DNA of 64,000 bases from Bacteroidota bacterium (lineage in GTDB: Bacteria > Bacteroidota > Bacteroidia > Sphingobacteriales > Sphingobacteriaceae), in NCBI GenBank assembly GCA_026224775.1, contig JAMFRP010000014.1, positions 82,797 through 146,796 on the forward strand, written 5' to 3'. A program made the position numbers and the translations under genes. Shown in pieces: positions 52,051 through 60,421 of this stretch (positions within the stretch are counted from its first letter, which is position 1; each line of letters opens with the position of its first letter). The notes beneath the pieces are model-generated. The model made no database searches, was not told the DNA's origin, and saw only the letters and a list, made by a program, of their open reading frames with translations.

Positions 52051-54945
52051 ATGCTACGAGTTGACAGTACAAAACCTTGCCAGATAATTTATGCTATAGC
52101 CCGGCATGAATACCTGTCGTTCGTTATCGAACCACATATCGTTCAGCTCAATCCCAACGGCGAATTTTCCCTTACCTACCAGCGCTTATTCTCAAACACA
52201 GCTAAAGAGTTTATCCATTGTCTTGATGATACTGACATCAAGTTGATCAAGATGCTCGAAGAGATTGAGCAGGGTAACGTCATCAAAAAATACTATAAAA
52301 AGCCCATCCGTCCGTTTGAGTTTTTTACCAAGATGTTTACCGACCAGCTTTTTGATACCATACGCCCAAAAATGGAAAAACGGATTGGCGAAGCGTTGAT
52401 ATTGCTTGCCAATAAGCCCATTTATTTAATGAGCAAGGAGGGCTATCCCGCGGAGCGGAAATTACAAATAGCCACCGAAGCGGCGACTGTACTATTCCAT
52501 TTCAGGCGCGATGCTGAGGAGATCCGGTATTTCCCCACCATCAAATACCAGGGCATGCGCATTGAGTTCATGTTCAAAAATGCCGAGATCATCAGCAATC
52601 ACCCCGCCTGGATGTTGCTGGAAGACACGCTATATTATTTCGAAAAAGAAATTGAGGGCAAAAAACTGCTTCCATTTTTAAATAAACGATACATTGCCAT
52701 ACCCCGCTCTTCTGAGCAATCCTATTTTGAGAAGTTTGTCATTCCCCTTATTGAAAAGCATAGCGTTTATGCCGAAGGCTTTACTATCAACACGGAGAAA
52801 CATGAGTCACAGCCTATCATAAAACCTATCTATGTAGAAAATGGCACCTCACAATTACAGCTTTATTTCAAATATTCCGGCTATACTTTCCCTTACGGGG
52901 ATGGGCGGCATGTTTCGGTGAGGATGGAGAAGAATGGCGATGAGTATATGTTTCACCGCATTAAACGTTCGCTCACCTGGGAAAAAAACAAGATGGGTGA
53001 ATTGGAAAAGATGGGGCTTAAAACGGCATCATCACTTTTCCAAAACCTCGAGGTTGATATTAAGGATGAGGATGCAGATCGTTCGTTCTCGATATTTGAG
53101 TGGCTCAACCAGCATCACGAAGAACTCTCGCAGCTTGGTTTTGAGATAGAACAACCCGAGGGTCAGAAACGCTATGTTTTCGGCACCAGCAAAATTGACC
53201 TGGAGGTTAAAGAGAATAATGATTGGTTTGATATTTATGCTGTGGTCTATTTCGGACCATATCGTATACCATTCATCCAGCTAAAAAATCATATCCTCAA
53301 CCATAAAAAGGAGTTTACGCTGCCATCCGGAGAAATTGCCGTTATTCCTGAAAAATGGTTTTCGCAATACGGAAACCTGTTACATTTTAGCGAGGGCAAT
53401 GCCGAACTTAAACTGCGCCGCCAACACATTGGCCTGGTAAATGAACTTGCTGAGGGCGAACTGGCCAATATCACCATGACCCGCAAGCTACAAAAGCTTA
53501 CCGACTTTGAAACCCTCGAAGACATTGACTTGCCTAAGCATTTTAAAGGCGATTTGCGCCCTTATCAAAAGGCTGGCTACAATTGGTTCCACTTTTTAAA
53601 GAGCTATCATTTTGGTGGCTGTTTAGCCGATGATATGGGTTTAGGTAAAACCATACAGGCGCTGGCCTTATTGCAAAAACACAAGGAAGATACCGAAGCG
53701 GGTGGTACAAAAAGCACATCGCTGGTTATTATGCCAACCTCGTTAATATATAACTGGCTTAACGAGGCCAAGAAGTTTACACCCAAATTAAGGCTGATGG
53801 TGCATACCGGTACCATGCGTTATAAATCGCCGGAGGTGTTTAGCAATTATGATGTGGTGATAACTACCTACGGCATCAGCCGGATAGATATTGATTTGTT
53901 TAAAGAGTTCTTTTTTGATTATGTGATTTTGGATGAAAGTCAGAACATCAAAAATCCATCGTCAAAATCATTTCAAAGCGTTCGTCAGCTTAAATCAAGG
54001 TTCAAACTGATATTGAGCGGTACGCCGGTGGAAAACTCGGTAAATGATTTGTGGACACAGATGTCGTTCATTAATCCGGGTTTATTGGGTATCCAACAAT
54101 ACTTCCAAAATGAGTTTGTTACCCCGATTGAAAAGAAAAAAGACGAAGACAAGGCCCGCAAACTGCAAGCCTTAATAAAACCCTTTGTTTTACGCCGTAC
54201 TAAAGAACAGGTAGCCACAGAATTGCCGCCAAAAACCGAGACGCTGCTTTATTGTCCGATGACGGAAGAGCAATCAACGGTTTATGAAAAAGTAAAATCA
54301 GAATATCGTAACGAATTGCTGAAAAGCCTGGAAGATGGCACCTATGCCAAAACACAAATACAGGTTTTACAGGGATTGATAAAGTTAAGGCAGATAGCCA
54401 ATCACCCATCAATGGTTGATGCCGAATATGAGGGCGACTCCGGCAAGTTTGAAAACGTGGTGCATACATTAGCCAATGTACTTGAAGGCGGGCATAAAGT
54501 GCTCATATTTTCGCAGTTTGTTAAGCAGTTAACCATTTATCGCAATTATTTTGATGAGAAGCGCATCCCTTATGATTACCTTGATGGCAGCACACAAAAC
54601 CGTGGCGATATTGTAAAGCATTTTCAAGAAGATAAGGACACCCAGGTATTTTTAATATCGATAAAAGCAGGCGGCGTTGGCTTAAATTTAACCGAAGCCG
54701 ACTATGTATTTATCCTCGACCCATGGTGGAACCCTGCCGTAGAACAACAGGCAATTGACCGCACACATCGTATCGGCCAAACCAAAAATGTATTCATCTA
54801 TAAATTCATCACCAAAGATTCGGTTGAAGAAAAGATATTGGCACTACAGCAACGCAAATTAAGCGTAGCTCGGGCTTTAATAACTACTGAAGACAGCTTT
54901 ATTAAATCACTATCTGCGGAGGATATTAAAGAGATCCTACGCTAA
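52051..54945 (+). CDS. SNF2-family ATPase/helicase (HepA/RapA-like)
   Basis: A dsDNA-translocating ATPase of 964 residues: an N-terminal half (1-490) without recognised domains, then the SNF2 N-terminal ATPase domain with DDMGLGKTIQALALL, ILDESQNIKNP (DESQ in place of DEAH) and LSGTPVENS, and the helicase C domain with SIKAGGVGLNLTEADYVFILDPWWNPAVEQQAIDRTHRIGQ. The family remodels nucleoprotein complexes; the bacterial role is uncertain. Its stop codon TAA coincides with the target duplication of the MITE at 54946. Confidence 0.9.
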   Translation: MLRVDSTKPCQIIYAIARHEYLSFVIEPHIVQLNPNGEFSLTYQRLFSNTAKEFIHCLDDTDIKLIKMLEEIEQGNVIKKYYKKPIRPFEFFTKMFTDQLFDTIRPKMEKRIGEALILLANKPIYLMSKEGYPAERKLQIATEAATVLFHFRRDAEEIRYFPTIKYQGMRIEFMFKNAEIISNHPAWMLLEDTLYYFEKEIEGKKLLPFLNKRYIAIPRSSEQSYFEKFVIPLIEKHSVYAEGFTINTEKHESQPIIKPIYVENGTSQLQLYFKYSGYTFPYGDGRHVSVRMEKNGDEYMFHRIKRSLTWEKNKMGELEKMGLKTASSLFQNLEVDIKDEDADRSFSIFEWLNQHHEELSQLGFEIEQPEGQKRYVFGTSKIDLEVKENNDWFDIYAVVYFGPYRIPFIQLKNHILNHKKEFTLPSGEIAVIPEKWFSQYGNLLHFSEGNAELKLRRQHIGLVNELAEGELANITMTRKLQKLTDFETLEDIDLPKHFKGDLRPYQKAGYNWFHFLKSYHFGGCLADDMGLGKTIQALALLQKHKEDTEAGGTKSTSLVIMPTSLIYNWLNEAKKFTPKLRLMVHTGTMRYKSPEVFSNYDVVITTYGISRIDIDLFKEFFFDYVILDESQNIKNPSSKSFQSVRQLKSRFKLILSGTPVENSVNDLWTQMSFINPGLLGIQQYFQNEFVTPIEKKKDEDKARKLQALIKPFVLRRTKEQVATELPPKTETLLYCPMTEEQSTVYEKVKSEYRNELLKSLEDGTYAKTQIQVLQGLIKLRQIANHPSMVDAEYEGDSGKFENVVHTLANVLEGGHKVLIFSQFVKQLTIYRNYFDEKRIPYDYLDGSTQNRGDIVKHFQEDKDTQVFLISIKAGGVGLNLTEADYVFILDPWWNPAVEQQAIDRTHRIGQTKNVFIYKFITKDSVEEKILALQQRKLSVARALITTEDSFIKSLSAEDIKEILR

Positions 54946-55120
54946 GAGGCTGTTTAAAAATCATAAAGCTATCGTCATTGCGAGGTACGAAGCAATCTCT
55001 ATACTTTACAGAGTTGCTTTGTTGGTTCAACCTTGCCTATGTAGAGATTGCTTCGTACCTCGCAATGACGCTTTTTGTTTATATTAAAAACAAGATTGAA
55101 TCATTTTAAACAGCTTCTAA
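54943..55120. mobile_element. MITE-like element, copy 2, with TAA target duplication
   Basis: Termini GAGGCTGTTTAAAA (54946-54959) and TTTTAAACAGCTTC (55104-55117) match 13 of 14 as an inverted repeat. TAA flanks both ends (54943-54945 and 55118-55120). Inside is a perfect 28-bp palindrome (54974-55001 and 55042-55069), and the right part (AAAAACAAGATT...) is closely similar to copy 1. No coding capacity. Confidence 0.8.
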
Positions 55121-55530
55121 GCGGTCGGAGTATTAACAGATTTTACAAACCGCGAAACAAGAAAAGCGAACAATCCCTGCAATAAGCCAAAAGCAGCTCC
55201 GAATACCGGGCACAATATCAGCATTAATAACCTGGGCTGGCTTGCCAGGAAATGCATATTTGCCCCCATCGCCGCGACATCAGGATGTTTGGCCGCATAC
55301 GTTTTGTAATAGTAAATATGCGCAAATGTGATCCAAACACTATTTAACATGCTCAACCAAAAGCCATGCAAAAACTGTTTCTCCGCGCATTGTTTCGCGA
55401 TCACAAAAGCGCAAAAAACAAATATCACTATCCAATAAATAATCTCGGTTCTTTCAGGGATTAGCGATACGGTACCGAAAGCCATAATCAACCCAAAAAG
55501 GGACATTTGGAAGATAAGTTTCCAGTTCAT
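55117..55530 (-). CDS. Four-helix membrane protein, function unknown
   Basis: The 137 residues have four predicted hydrophobic helices (about 5-23, 29-45, 58-74, 95-125). They are separated by short loops, one with CAEKQFLHGFW and another with YKTYAAKHPDVAAMGANMHF. No family is named with confidence; it resembles small DUF4199-like Bacteroidota proteins in size only. It is downstream of the MITE and its stop overlaps the right terminal repeat. Confidence 0.7.
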   Translation of the reverse strand: MNWKLIFQMSLFGLIMAFGTVSLIPERTEIIYWIVIFVFCAFVIAKQCAEKQFLHGFWLSMLNSVWITFAHIYYYKTYAAKHPDVAAMGANMHFLASQPRLLMLILCPVFGAAFGLLQGLFAFLVSRFVKSVNTPTA

Positions 55531-55583
55531 GGTTCAATTGGTTTTATAATTAAATATAAACAATTGAACCATAAACCAAAACT

Positions 55584-57491
55584 TTATTTATTGCCCGCAG
55601 GCTGGGTTTGCTTAGCGGATTTTGTAGTAATAACAATTACACCGTGCGACCCTCTTGATCCATATATATCTGCATTTTTTCCTTTTAAAACAGATATACT
55701 TTCAATGTCTTCCAGTTTAATGGATTTAAAGTCTCCTGTTTTCATTTCTATTCCATCAACAATATACAATGGGTCATCAGCCTTTACAGGCGGCGTTAAT
55801 ACTATGTCAACCGGTTTTTTTGTGGAGATAACAACAATTTTTTTCTCCGGATGTGTGGCATCGTTACCCAGACCCACTGTATAATTTTTGTTATTATAGT
55901 AAGTACGTGCTTCAACTGGATTTACTTCATTTCCGTCAACAAGATAAGTCACATTTTTATTTTCGGTAGTTGTGATCTCAACGATGCCTTTAGTTCGATT
56001 TGAGGGATCTTTCTTAATATTAACAGACATAATGTTATTACTGTTTTTTAAAAAAGCTTGTGCATCAGCATTGCTCATTTCTTTCCCATCAACAATATAT
56101 ATCGCATCTATTTTTCCGGTATCCACATTGGCTACAGTGTTCGTTTCTGCATCTGCCAAACTAAACATTATTGACGTTGTAAATTGCACACGTACGGCTC
56201 TTCCGTTTTGATTACCTGGCGTCCATTTAGGTGATAAAGAAACAACTCTTACAGCCTCTTCATTAGCTCCATAGCCCGGGCCCCTCAGTGCACGAACATT
56301 ACTCAGTGAACCATCTTTCTCTACAACAAAAGTTACAATAACTTTTCCTTGTACATTGTTAGCCCTCATTGCCGCAGGATAGACCGTATTCCTGGCTAAA
56401 AATTTATAAAAAGCATCAAAACCTCCCGGGAAACTCGGCGCTTGCTCAACAGCCGCGAAAACCTGCGAATTGTCTTTATTTAATGTATCCGTTGCACTAA
56501 CTGTGAGATCTTTCTTTATATCCTGATCATTGGTTTTTACTATCGCCGATGATACAGCATCAGTCGGGTTTCCATTAACCAAATCAACAGGCTTATTAGT
56601 CACATTCACTGTTATTGCAGGTCTTGCCAACACTTGCTCTGCCTTTTGATTTATAATTTTAACAGCCCTGCTGTTGTTTACCGTTGCCGAAGATAACACC
56701 AGCATCAAAACAAATAACGGGGCAGATAGCCCGTACTTTATCAATTTTATCCGCTGTGATTTATTTTTTTGAAGCATAACGATACGTTGTTTTAATAGGC
56801 TATGGTTAAAAAAATGGTTAACCAAATTATGGGTTGGCACTTCAAACGCTTTGGTAAGTAATAGCATGGCATAATCTGCCCTATTATCTGCTGCTTTAAT
56901 AGCATGGCTATCCGCTATAAACTCATGCACATGCTTTATAGCCCTGCGATAAAAATACACCACCGGGTTAAACCAGTTGATAATCATTACCGCTTCAATT
57001 ATAAATACATCGGCCGAGTGCCATTGCCGGGCATGTACCTGCTCATGTGCATTGATGATAGAATTGTTATCCGCACGCTGGTCAACTTTTATCCTTTTAA
57101 AAAACGAATAAGCTACCCCCTGTTGATCACTCTTGATGATCTTATTCAAAACAACCAGTTGCCATATAAGCCTTCCCACCAAAAACAAAACACCAATAAA
57201 ATACAGGCAAGCTAATACCTGGCCAATGCTAACCGGCACATTTGCCACCGGCTTTAATTGCACAATAGTTATTTGGCTGCCATATACCGCATAATGTACC
57301 TCCTGGGTTATAAACAAGTTTTGCACCCACCCCGCTTGTATCACCGGTATAAAAAATGATAAGGCCGAAGCACTAACCAAATAAACACGGTTAAGCTGAA
57401 AAAAGGTCTCCTTACGTAACAGTAAAGCATAAAAGCAGTAAAACAGTAACAGGTAAATATTTACCAGTAATAAGTATTGCCACCAGTTCAT
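55584..57491 (-). CDS. BlaR1-type M56 metallopeptidase fused to TonB-C and plug-like domains
   Basis: The 635 residues start with about four membrane helices carrying a BlaR1/MecR1 M56 peptidase with zinc motif [12 protein letters not shown] (HEQVH, 149-153). Then follow a long linker, a TonB C-terminal domain (about 370-460; [36 protein letters not shown]), two short repeats [16 protein letters not shown], and a plug-like end ([46 protein letters not shown]) as in SusC receptors. The gene follows blaI by 1 base. It may sense an envelope signal and cleave the BlaI repressor; the ligand is unlikely to be a beta-lactam, since no penicillin-binding sensor is seen. Confidence 0.88.
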   Translation of the reverse strand: MNWWQYLLLVNIYLLLFYCFYALLLRKETFFQLNRVYLVSASALSFFIPVIQAGWVQNLFITQEVHYAVYGSQITIVQLKPVANVPVSIGQVLACLYFIGVLFLVGRLIWQLVVLNKIIKSDQQGVAYSFFKRIKVDQRADNNSIINAHEQVHARQWHSADVFIIEAVMIINWFNPVVYFYRRAIKHVHEFIADSHAIKAADNRADYAMLLLTKAFEVPTHNLVNHFFNHSLLKQRIVMLQKNKSQRIKLIKYGLSAPLFVLMLVLSSATVNNSRAVKIINQKAEQVLARPAITVNVTNKPVDLVNGNPTDAVSSAIVKTNDQDIKKDLTVSATDTLNKDNSQVFAAVEQAPSFPGGFDAFYKFLARNTVYPAAMRANNVQGKVIVTFVVEKDGSLSNVRALRGPGYGANEEAVRVVSLSPKWTPGNQNGRAVRVQFTTSIMFSLADAETNTVANVDTGKIDAIYIVDGKEMSNADAQAFLKNSNNIMSVNIKKDPSNRTKGIVEITTTENKNVTYLVDGNEVNPVEARTYYNNKNYTVGLGNDATHPEKKIVVISTKKPVDIVLTPPVKADDPLYIVDGIEMKTGDFKSIKLEDIESISVLKGKNADIYGSRGSHGVIVITTKSAKQTQPAGNK

Positions 57492-57492
57492 A

Positions 57493-57864
57493 TTATTTAT
57501 CTTTTAGTTTTTCAATCAGTTTCATTATCTCATCGGCTTCCTTCAGGTCTATCTTCTCCTTCTTCACGAAGTAGGAAAACATGTGTTTTACCGAGTTATC
57601 AAAATAGCCGTTCATTAATTTATCAGTGGCAAAGTTTTGGTACTCCTCTTTGCTGATGATCGGGAAATACTCGTGGCTTTTGCCATAAGCCGTATGATCA
57701 ACAAATCCTTTGGTTTCCAATATCCTGATGATAGTGGAGACCGTATTATAAGCAGGTTTAGGTTCAGGTAATTCCTCTATAATATCTTTTACATATCCTT
57801 TTTCCAATTGCCACAATATTTGCATCAATTGTTCTTCGGCGCGGGTTAATTCTTTTATTTCCAT
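57493..57864 (-). CDS. BlaI/MecI/CopY-family repressor
   Basis: The 123-residue winged-helix protein has [52 protein letters not shown], the BlaI DNA-binding region, and a C-terminal dimerisation part. In the BlaI-BlaR1 scheme the M56 protease cleaves the repressor after ligand binding. It forms an operon with the BlaR1-TonB gene. Twin palindromic operators lie at 57890-57938. Confidence 0.93.
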   Translation of the reverse strand: MEIKELTRAEEQLMQILWQLEKGYVKDIIEELPEPKPAYNTVSTIIRILETKGFVDHTAYGKSHEYFPIISKEEYQNFATDKLMNGYFDNSVKHMFSYFVKKEKIDLKEADEIMKLIEKLKDK

Positions 57865-57889
57865 GATTAAATTGTATCAGTCACAAACC

Positions 57890-57938
57890 AACTAATTATT
57901 TAGTTTTATAAAGTAAAACTATAACTAATTATTTAGTT
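57890..57938. promoter_or_regulatory. Twin BlaI operators
   Basis: AACTAA-TTAT-TTAGTT occurs twice, identical over 16 bases, at 57890-57905 and 57923-57938, starts 33 bp apart (about three helical turns). A third, looser palindrome AGTTTTA-N5-TAAAACT lies between them. The pair is 26-74 bp upstream of the blaI start, where a BlaI dimer pair would block transcription. The divergent MBL gene starts at 58008 and may share the control. Confidence 0.75.
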
Positions 57939-58007
57939 ATGCAAATAATATTTTTAAAATCGAACATTTTACGATAGGTTGCGGTTATAAAAGCCTATAT
58001 CTAAATT

Positions 58008-59411
58008 ATGCATATAACCTTTCATGGCGCCGCCCGTGTTGTTACCGGCAGCAAACACTTGCTTCAATTAAATGATGGCACTACAGTTTTACTGGATTGC
58101 GGCATGTTCCAGGGCATGGGTGAGCAAACCGAAGACCTCAATGAACACTTTGGCTTCAACCCAAAAAAGGTTGACCACATGATACTGTCTCATGCGCATA
58201 TAGATCACTGCGGGTTGATCCCACGATTAGTAGCAGAAGGCTTTGCCGGACAAATCTATTGCACTTCCGCTACGATGGATCTTGTCAGGATTTTACTATT
58301 AGATTCTGCCAAAATTCAAATGCAGGATACTGAGTACAGTAATAAGCATCGCGCGAGAAAAGGGTTGCCGCTTTTAACTTCATTATATACGGAAGACGAT
58401 GTAACAGCTGCATTGCACCTGTTTAAAATAGTTGATTACCATACCCAATTTGCGATTACCCCACGCATAAAATTCCAGTTTACCGATGCCGGGCATATTT
58501 TAGGCAGCACGGCAATACATTTAACCGTTTTAGAGGATGGAAAAGAAACCCATATAACTTTTAGTGGTGATGTTGGCCGATACGGCGATATGCGGCTTAA
58601 AAACCCGCAACCCTTTCCGCAGGCTGATTATATTTTGCTGGAATCGACCTATGGAGATTCTCTGCATAAAGAGCTGGCACCAATAGAGGATGAGTTGTTC
58701 GATATTATAAAGCAAACCTGCATGGTTAAACAGGGCAAAGTTATTATCCCGGCATTTAGCGTTGGCCGCACACAGGAATTGCTTTACGCGCTAAACGCGC
58801 TTGAACTGAAAGGCATTTTGCCGGATGTGCCTTATTATGTAGATAGCCCGCTATCAGAAAAAGCCACCCGGATATTGATGGACCATCCCGAAGAATACAA
58901 TAAACAAGTTACCGAGGTATTAAAAACAGACCCCAATCCTTTTGGATTTAAGGGCCTGCGTTTTATAGAATCAACAGAAGAATCAATCGCTTTAAATAGC
59001 GATCCAAGACCTTGTGTTATCATTTCATCATCAGGCATGGCCGAGGCTGGCAGGGTTAAACATCACATTAAAAACAACATTGGCAATCAAAAAAACACCA
59101 TTCTGATGGTGGGTTATTGTGAGCCAAGCTCATTAGGTGGCCATTTAATAAAAGGCGATCGTGAAGTTTATATTTTCGGCGAAAAATATGAAGTAAAGGC
59201 GGAGGTACATTCCATTAAATCAATGAGTGCCCACGGTGATTATGAGGATCTGTTGCATTTCCTATCCTGCCAGGACCCAAAGAAAGTCAAAAAGCTTTTT
59301 TTAGTCCACGGCGAATATGAAGTCCAGCAACACTTTGCCAAAACCCTAAAAGATAAGGGCTTTGAAAATATTGACATACCTTATCAGCATCAAAGGATAG
59401 CGTTGGAATAA
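58008..59411 (+). CDS. MBL-fold/beta-CASP RNA exonuclease
   Basis: RNase J/CPSF-type hydrolase. The 467 residues have the HxHxDH zinc motif LSHAHIDHCGLIP, the later FTDAGHILGS, the beta-CASP signature residues FSVGRTQELLYAL and STEESIALN, ISSSGMAEAGRVKHH, and the closing VHGEYEVQQHF. It probably processes RNA in the cytoplasm. It is divergent from blaI with about 140 bases between. Confidence 0.92.
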   Translation: MHITFHGAARVVTGSKHLLQLNDGTTVLLDCGMFQGMGEQTEDLNEHFGFNPKKVDHMILSHAHIDHCGLIPRLVAEGFAGQIYCTSATMDLVRILLLDSAKIQMQDTEYSNKHRARKGLPLLTSLYTEDDVTAALHLFKIVDYHTQFAITPRIKFQFTDAGHILGSTAIHLTVLEDGKETHITFSGDVGRYGDMRLKNPQPFPQADYILLESTYGDSLHKELAPIEDELFDIIKQTCMVKQGKVIIPAFSVGRTQELLYALNALELKGILPDVPYYVDSPLSEKATRILMDHPEEYNKQVTEVLKTDPNPFGFKGLRFIESTEESIALNSDPRPCVIISSSGMAEAGRVKHHIKNNIGNQKNTILMVGYCEPSSLGGHLIKGDREVYIFGEKYEVKAEVHSIKSMSAHGDYEDLLHFLSCQDPKKVKKLFLVHGEYEVQQHFAKTLKDKGFENIDIPYQHQRIALE

Positions 59412-59453
59412 TTCCCGATATACATTCAATATGATATTGCTTATATTTGAAGT

Positions 59454-59657
59454 ATGAGTTCGTACAGGTTAGATAGAACAGCCTTTAAAGCACAAACAGC
59501 AACAGAAGCTGCTGATCATGCTGCATATTATCGTAACCTAACCTGGCAGGAACGCCTGCGTATTGCAAATTACTTAAATAGTATAGCCTACCATTATCCC
59601 GAAAACGAACCGCCAAAAGTGGATAAAACTGTTTTTAGCATGAGGGGGCGAAACTAA
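59454..59657 (+). CDS. Conserved hypothetical protein, 67 residues
   Basis: A small soluble protein, MSSYRLDRTAFKAQTATEAADHAAYYRNLTWQERLRIANYLNSIAYHYPEN, rich in polar and aromatic residues, with a helical look. Its stop overlaps the convergent response regulator stop by 2-4 bases. The function is not known; the pattern of an N-terminal helix and the LTWQERLRIANYLN block looks conserved. Confidence 0.75.
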   Translation: MSSYRLDRTAFKAQTATEAADHAAYYRNLTWQERLRIANYLNSIAYHYPENEPPKVDKTVFSMRGRN

Positions 59658-60346
59658 TTTATCAGCAACTTATACCCTCTACCATGTACGTTGATGATCT
59701 CCACATTCTGATCATCTTTTAAATATTTGCGGATCTTGCTTAAAAAAACATCCATGCTTCGTCCGTTGAAATAATTATCATCATGCCAGATGTTTAGTAA
59801 TGCTTCTTCGCGGGTTAACACCTCGTTTTTACGCAGACAAAGCAGGCGCAATAACTCCGCTTCCTTGGTTGAGAGTTTTTGATGATTATCATCAATAGAT
59901 ATGGTTTGCCCGGTATAATCAAACTCGTAGCGGCCAACTTTAAAGTGCGATTGTTTTTCCTCTTCTTTTTTCTCTGAGTTTTCGGTGCGTTTTAGTAATG
60001 CATTTATACGCAACAGCAATTCCTCAATACGGAACGGCTTGGTGATATAATCATCGCCACCTAAATTAAATGCCTGCATTTTATCCTCAATCATACCCTT
60101 TGCAGTAGCGAAGATGATAGGCACATGGGCATTTATTTTCCTGATTTCTTTACCTAGTGTAAACCCATCTTTTTTGGGCATCATCACATCCAGAATCAGT
60201 AAGTCAAAAATTTGTTTGGTAAATGCCCGTAAGCCCTCTTCCCCATCCTTACATAACACAACATCAAATTTTCCTTTTAGCTGCAAGTAGTCTTGCAGTA
60301 GTAAGCCAAGATTGGGGTCGTCCTCAACTAATAATATTTTTTTCAT
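59654..60346 (-). CDS. OmpR-family response regulator (RprY-like)
   Basis: The 230 residues have a receiver domain (Asp53 in LLILDVMMPKKDG; AKPF-type lysine in YITKPF) and a winged-helix output domain with the OmpR recognition region NYFNGRSMDVFLSKIRKYLKDD. It follows its histidine kinase gene, which lies upstream, with a 75-base gap. The gene order matches the RprX/RprY pair of Bacteroides. Confidence 0.93.
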   Translation of the reverse strand: MKKILLVEDDPNLGLLLQDYLQLKGKFDVVLCKDGEEGLRAFTKQIFDLLILDVMMPKKDGFTLGKEIRKINAHVPIIFATAKGMIEDKMQAFNLGGDDYITKPFRIEELLLRINALLKRTENSEKKEEEKQSHFKVGRYEFDYTGQTISIDDNHQKLSTKEAELLRLLCLRKNEVLTREEALLNIWHDDNYFNGRSMDVFLSKIRKYLKDDQNVEIINVHGRGYKLLIN

Positions 60347-60421
60347 GTTGTTTATTTAATAATTGCGATAAAGCGGATTAATCTTTCGGACTTACGGCCA
60401 TCCAGACTTCCCGACTATTTT

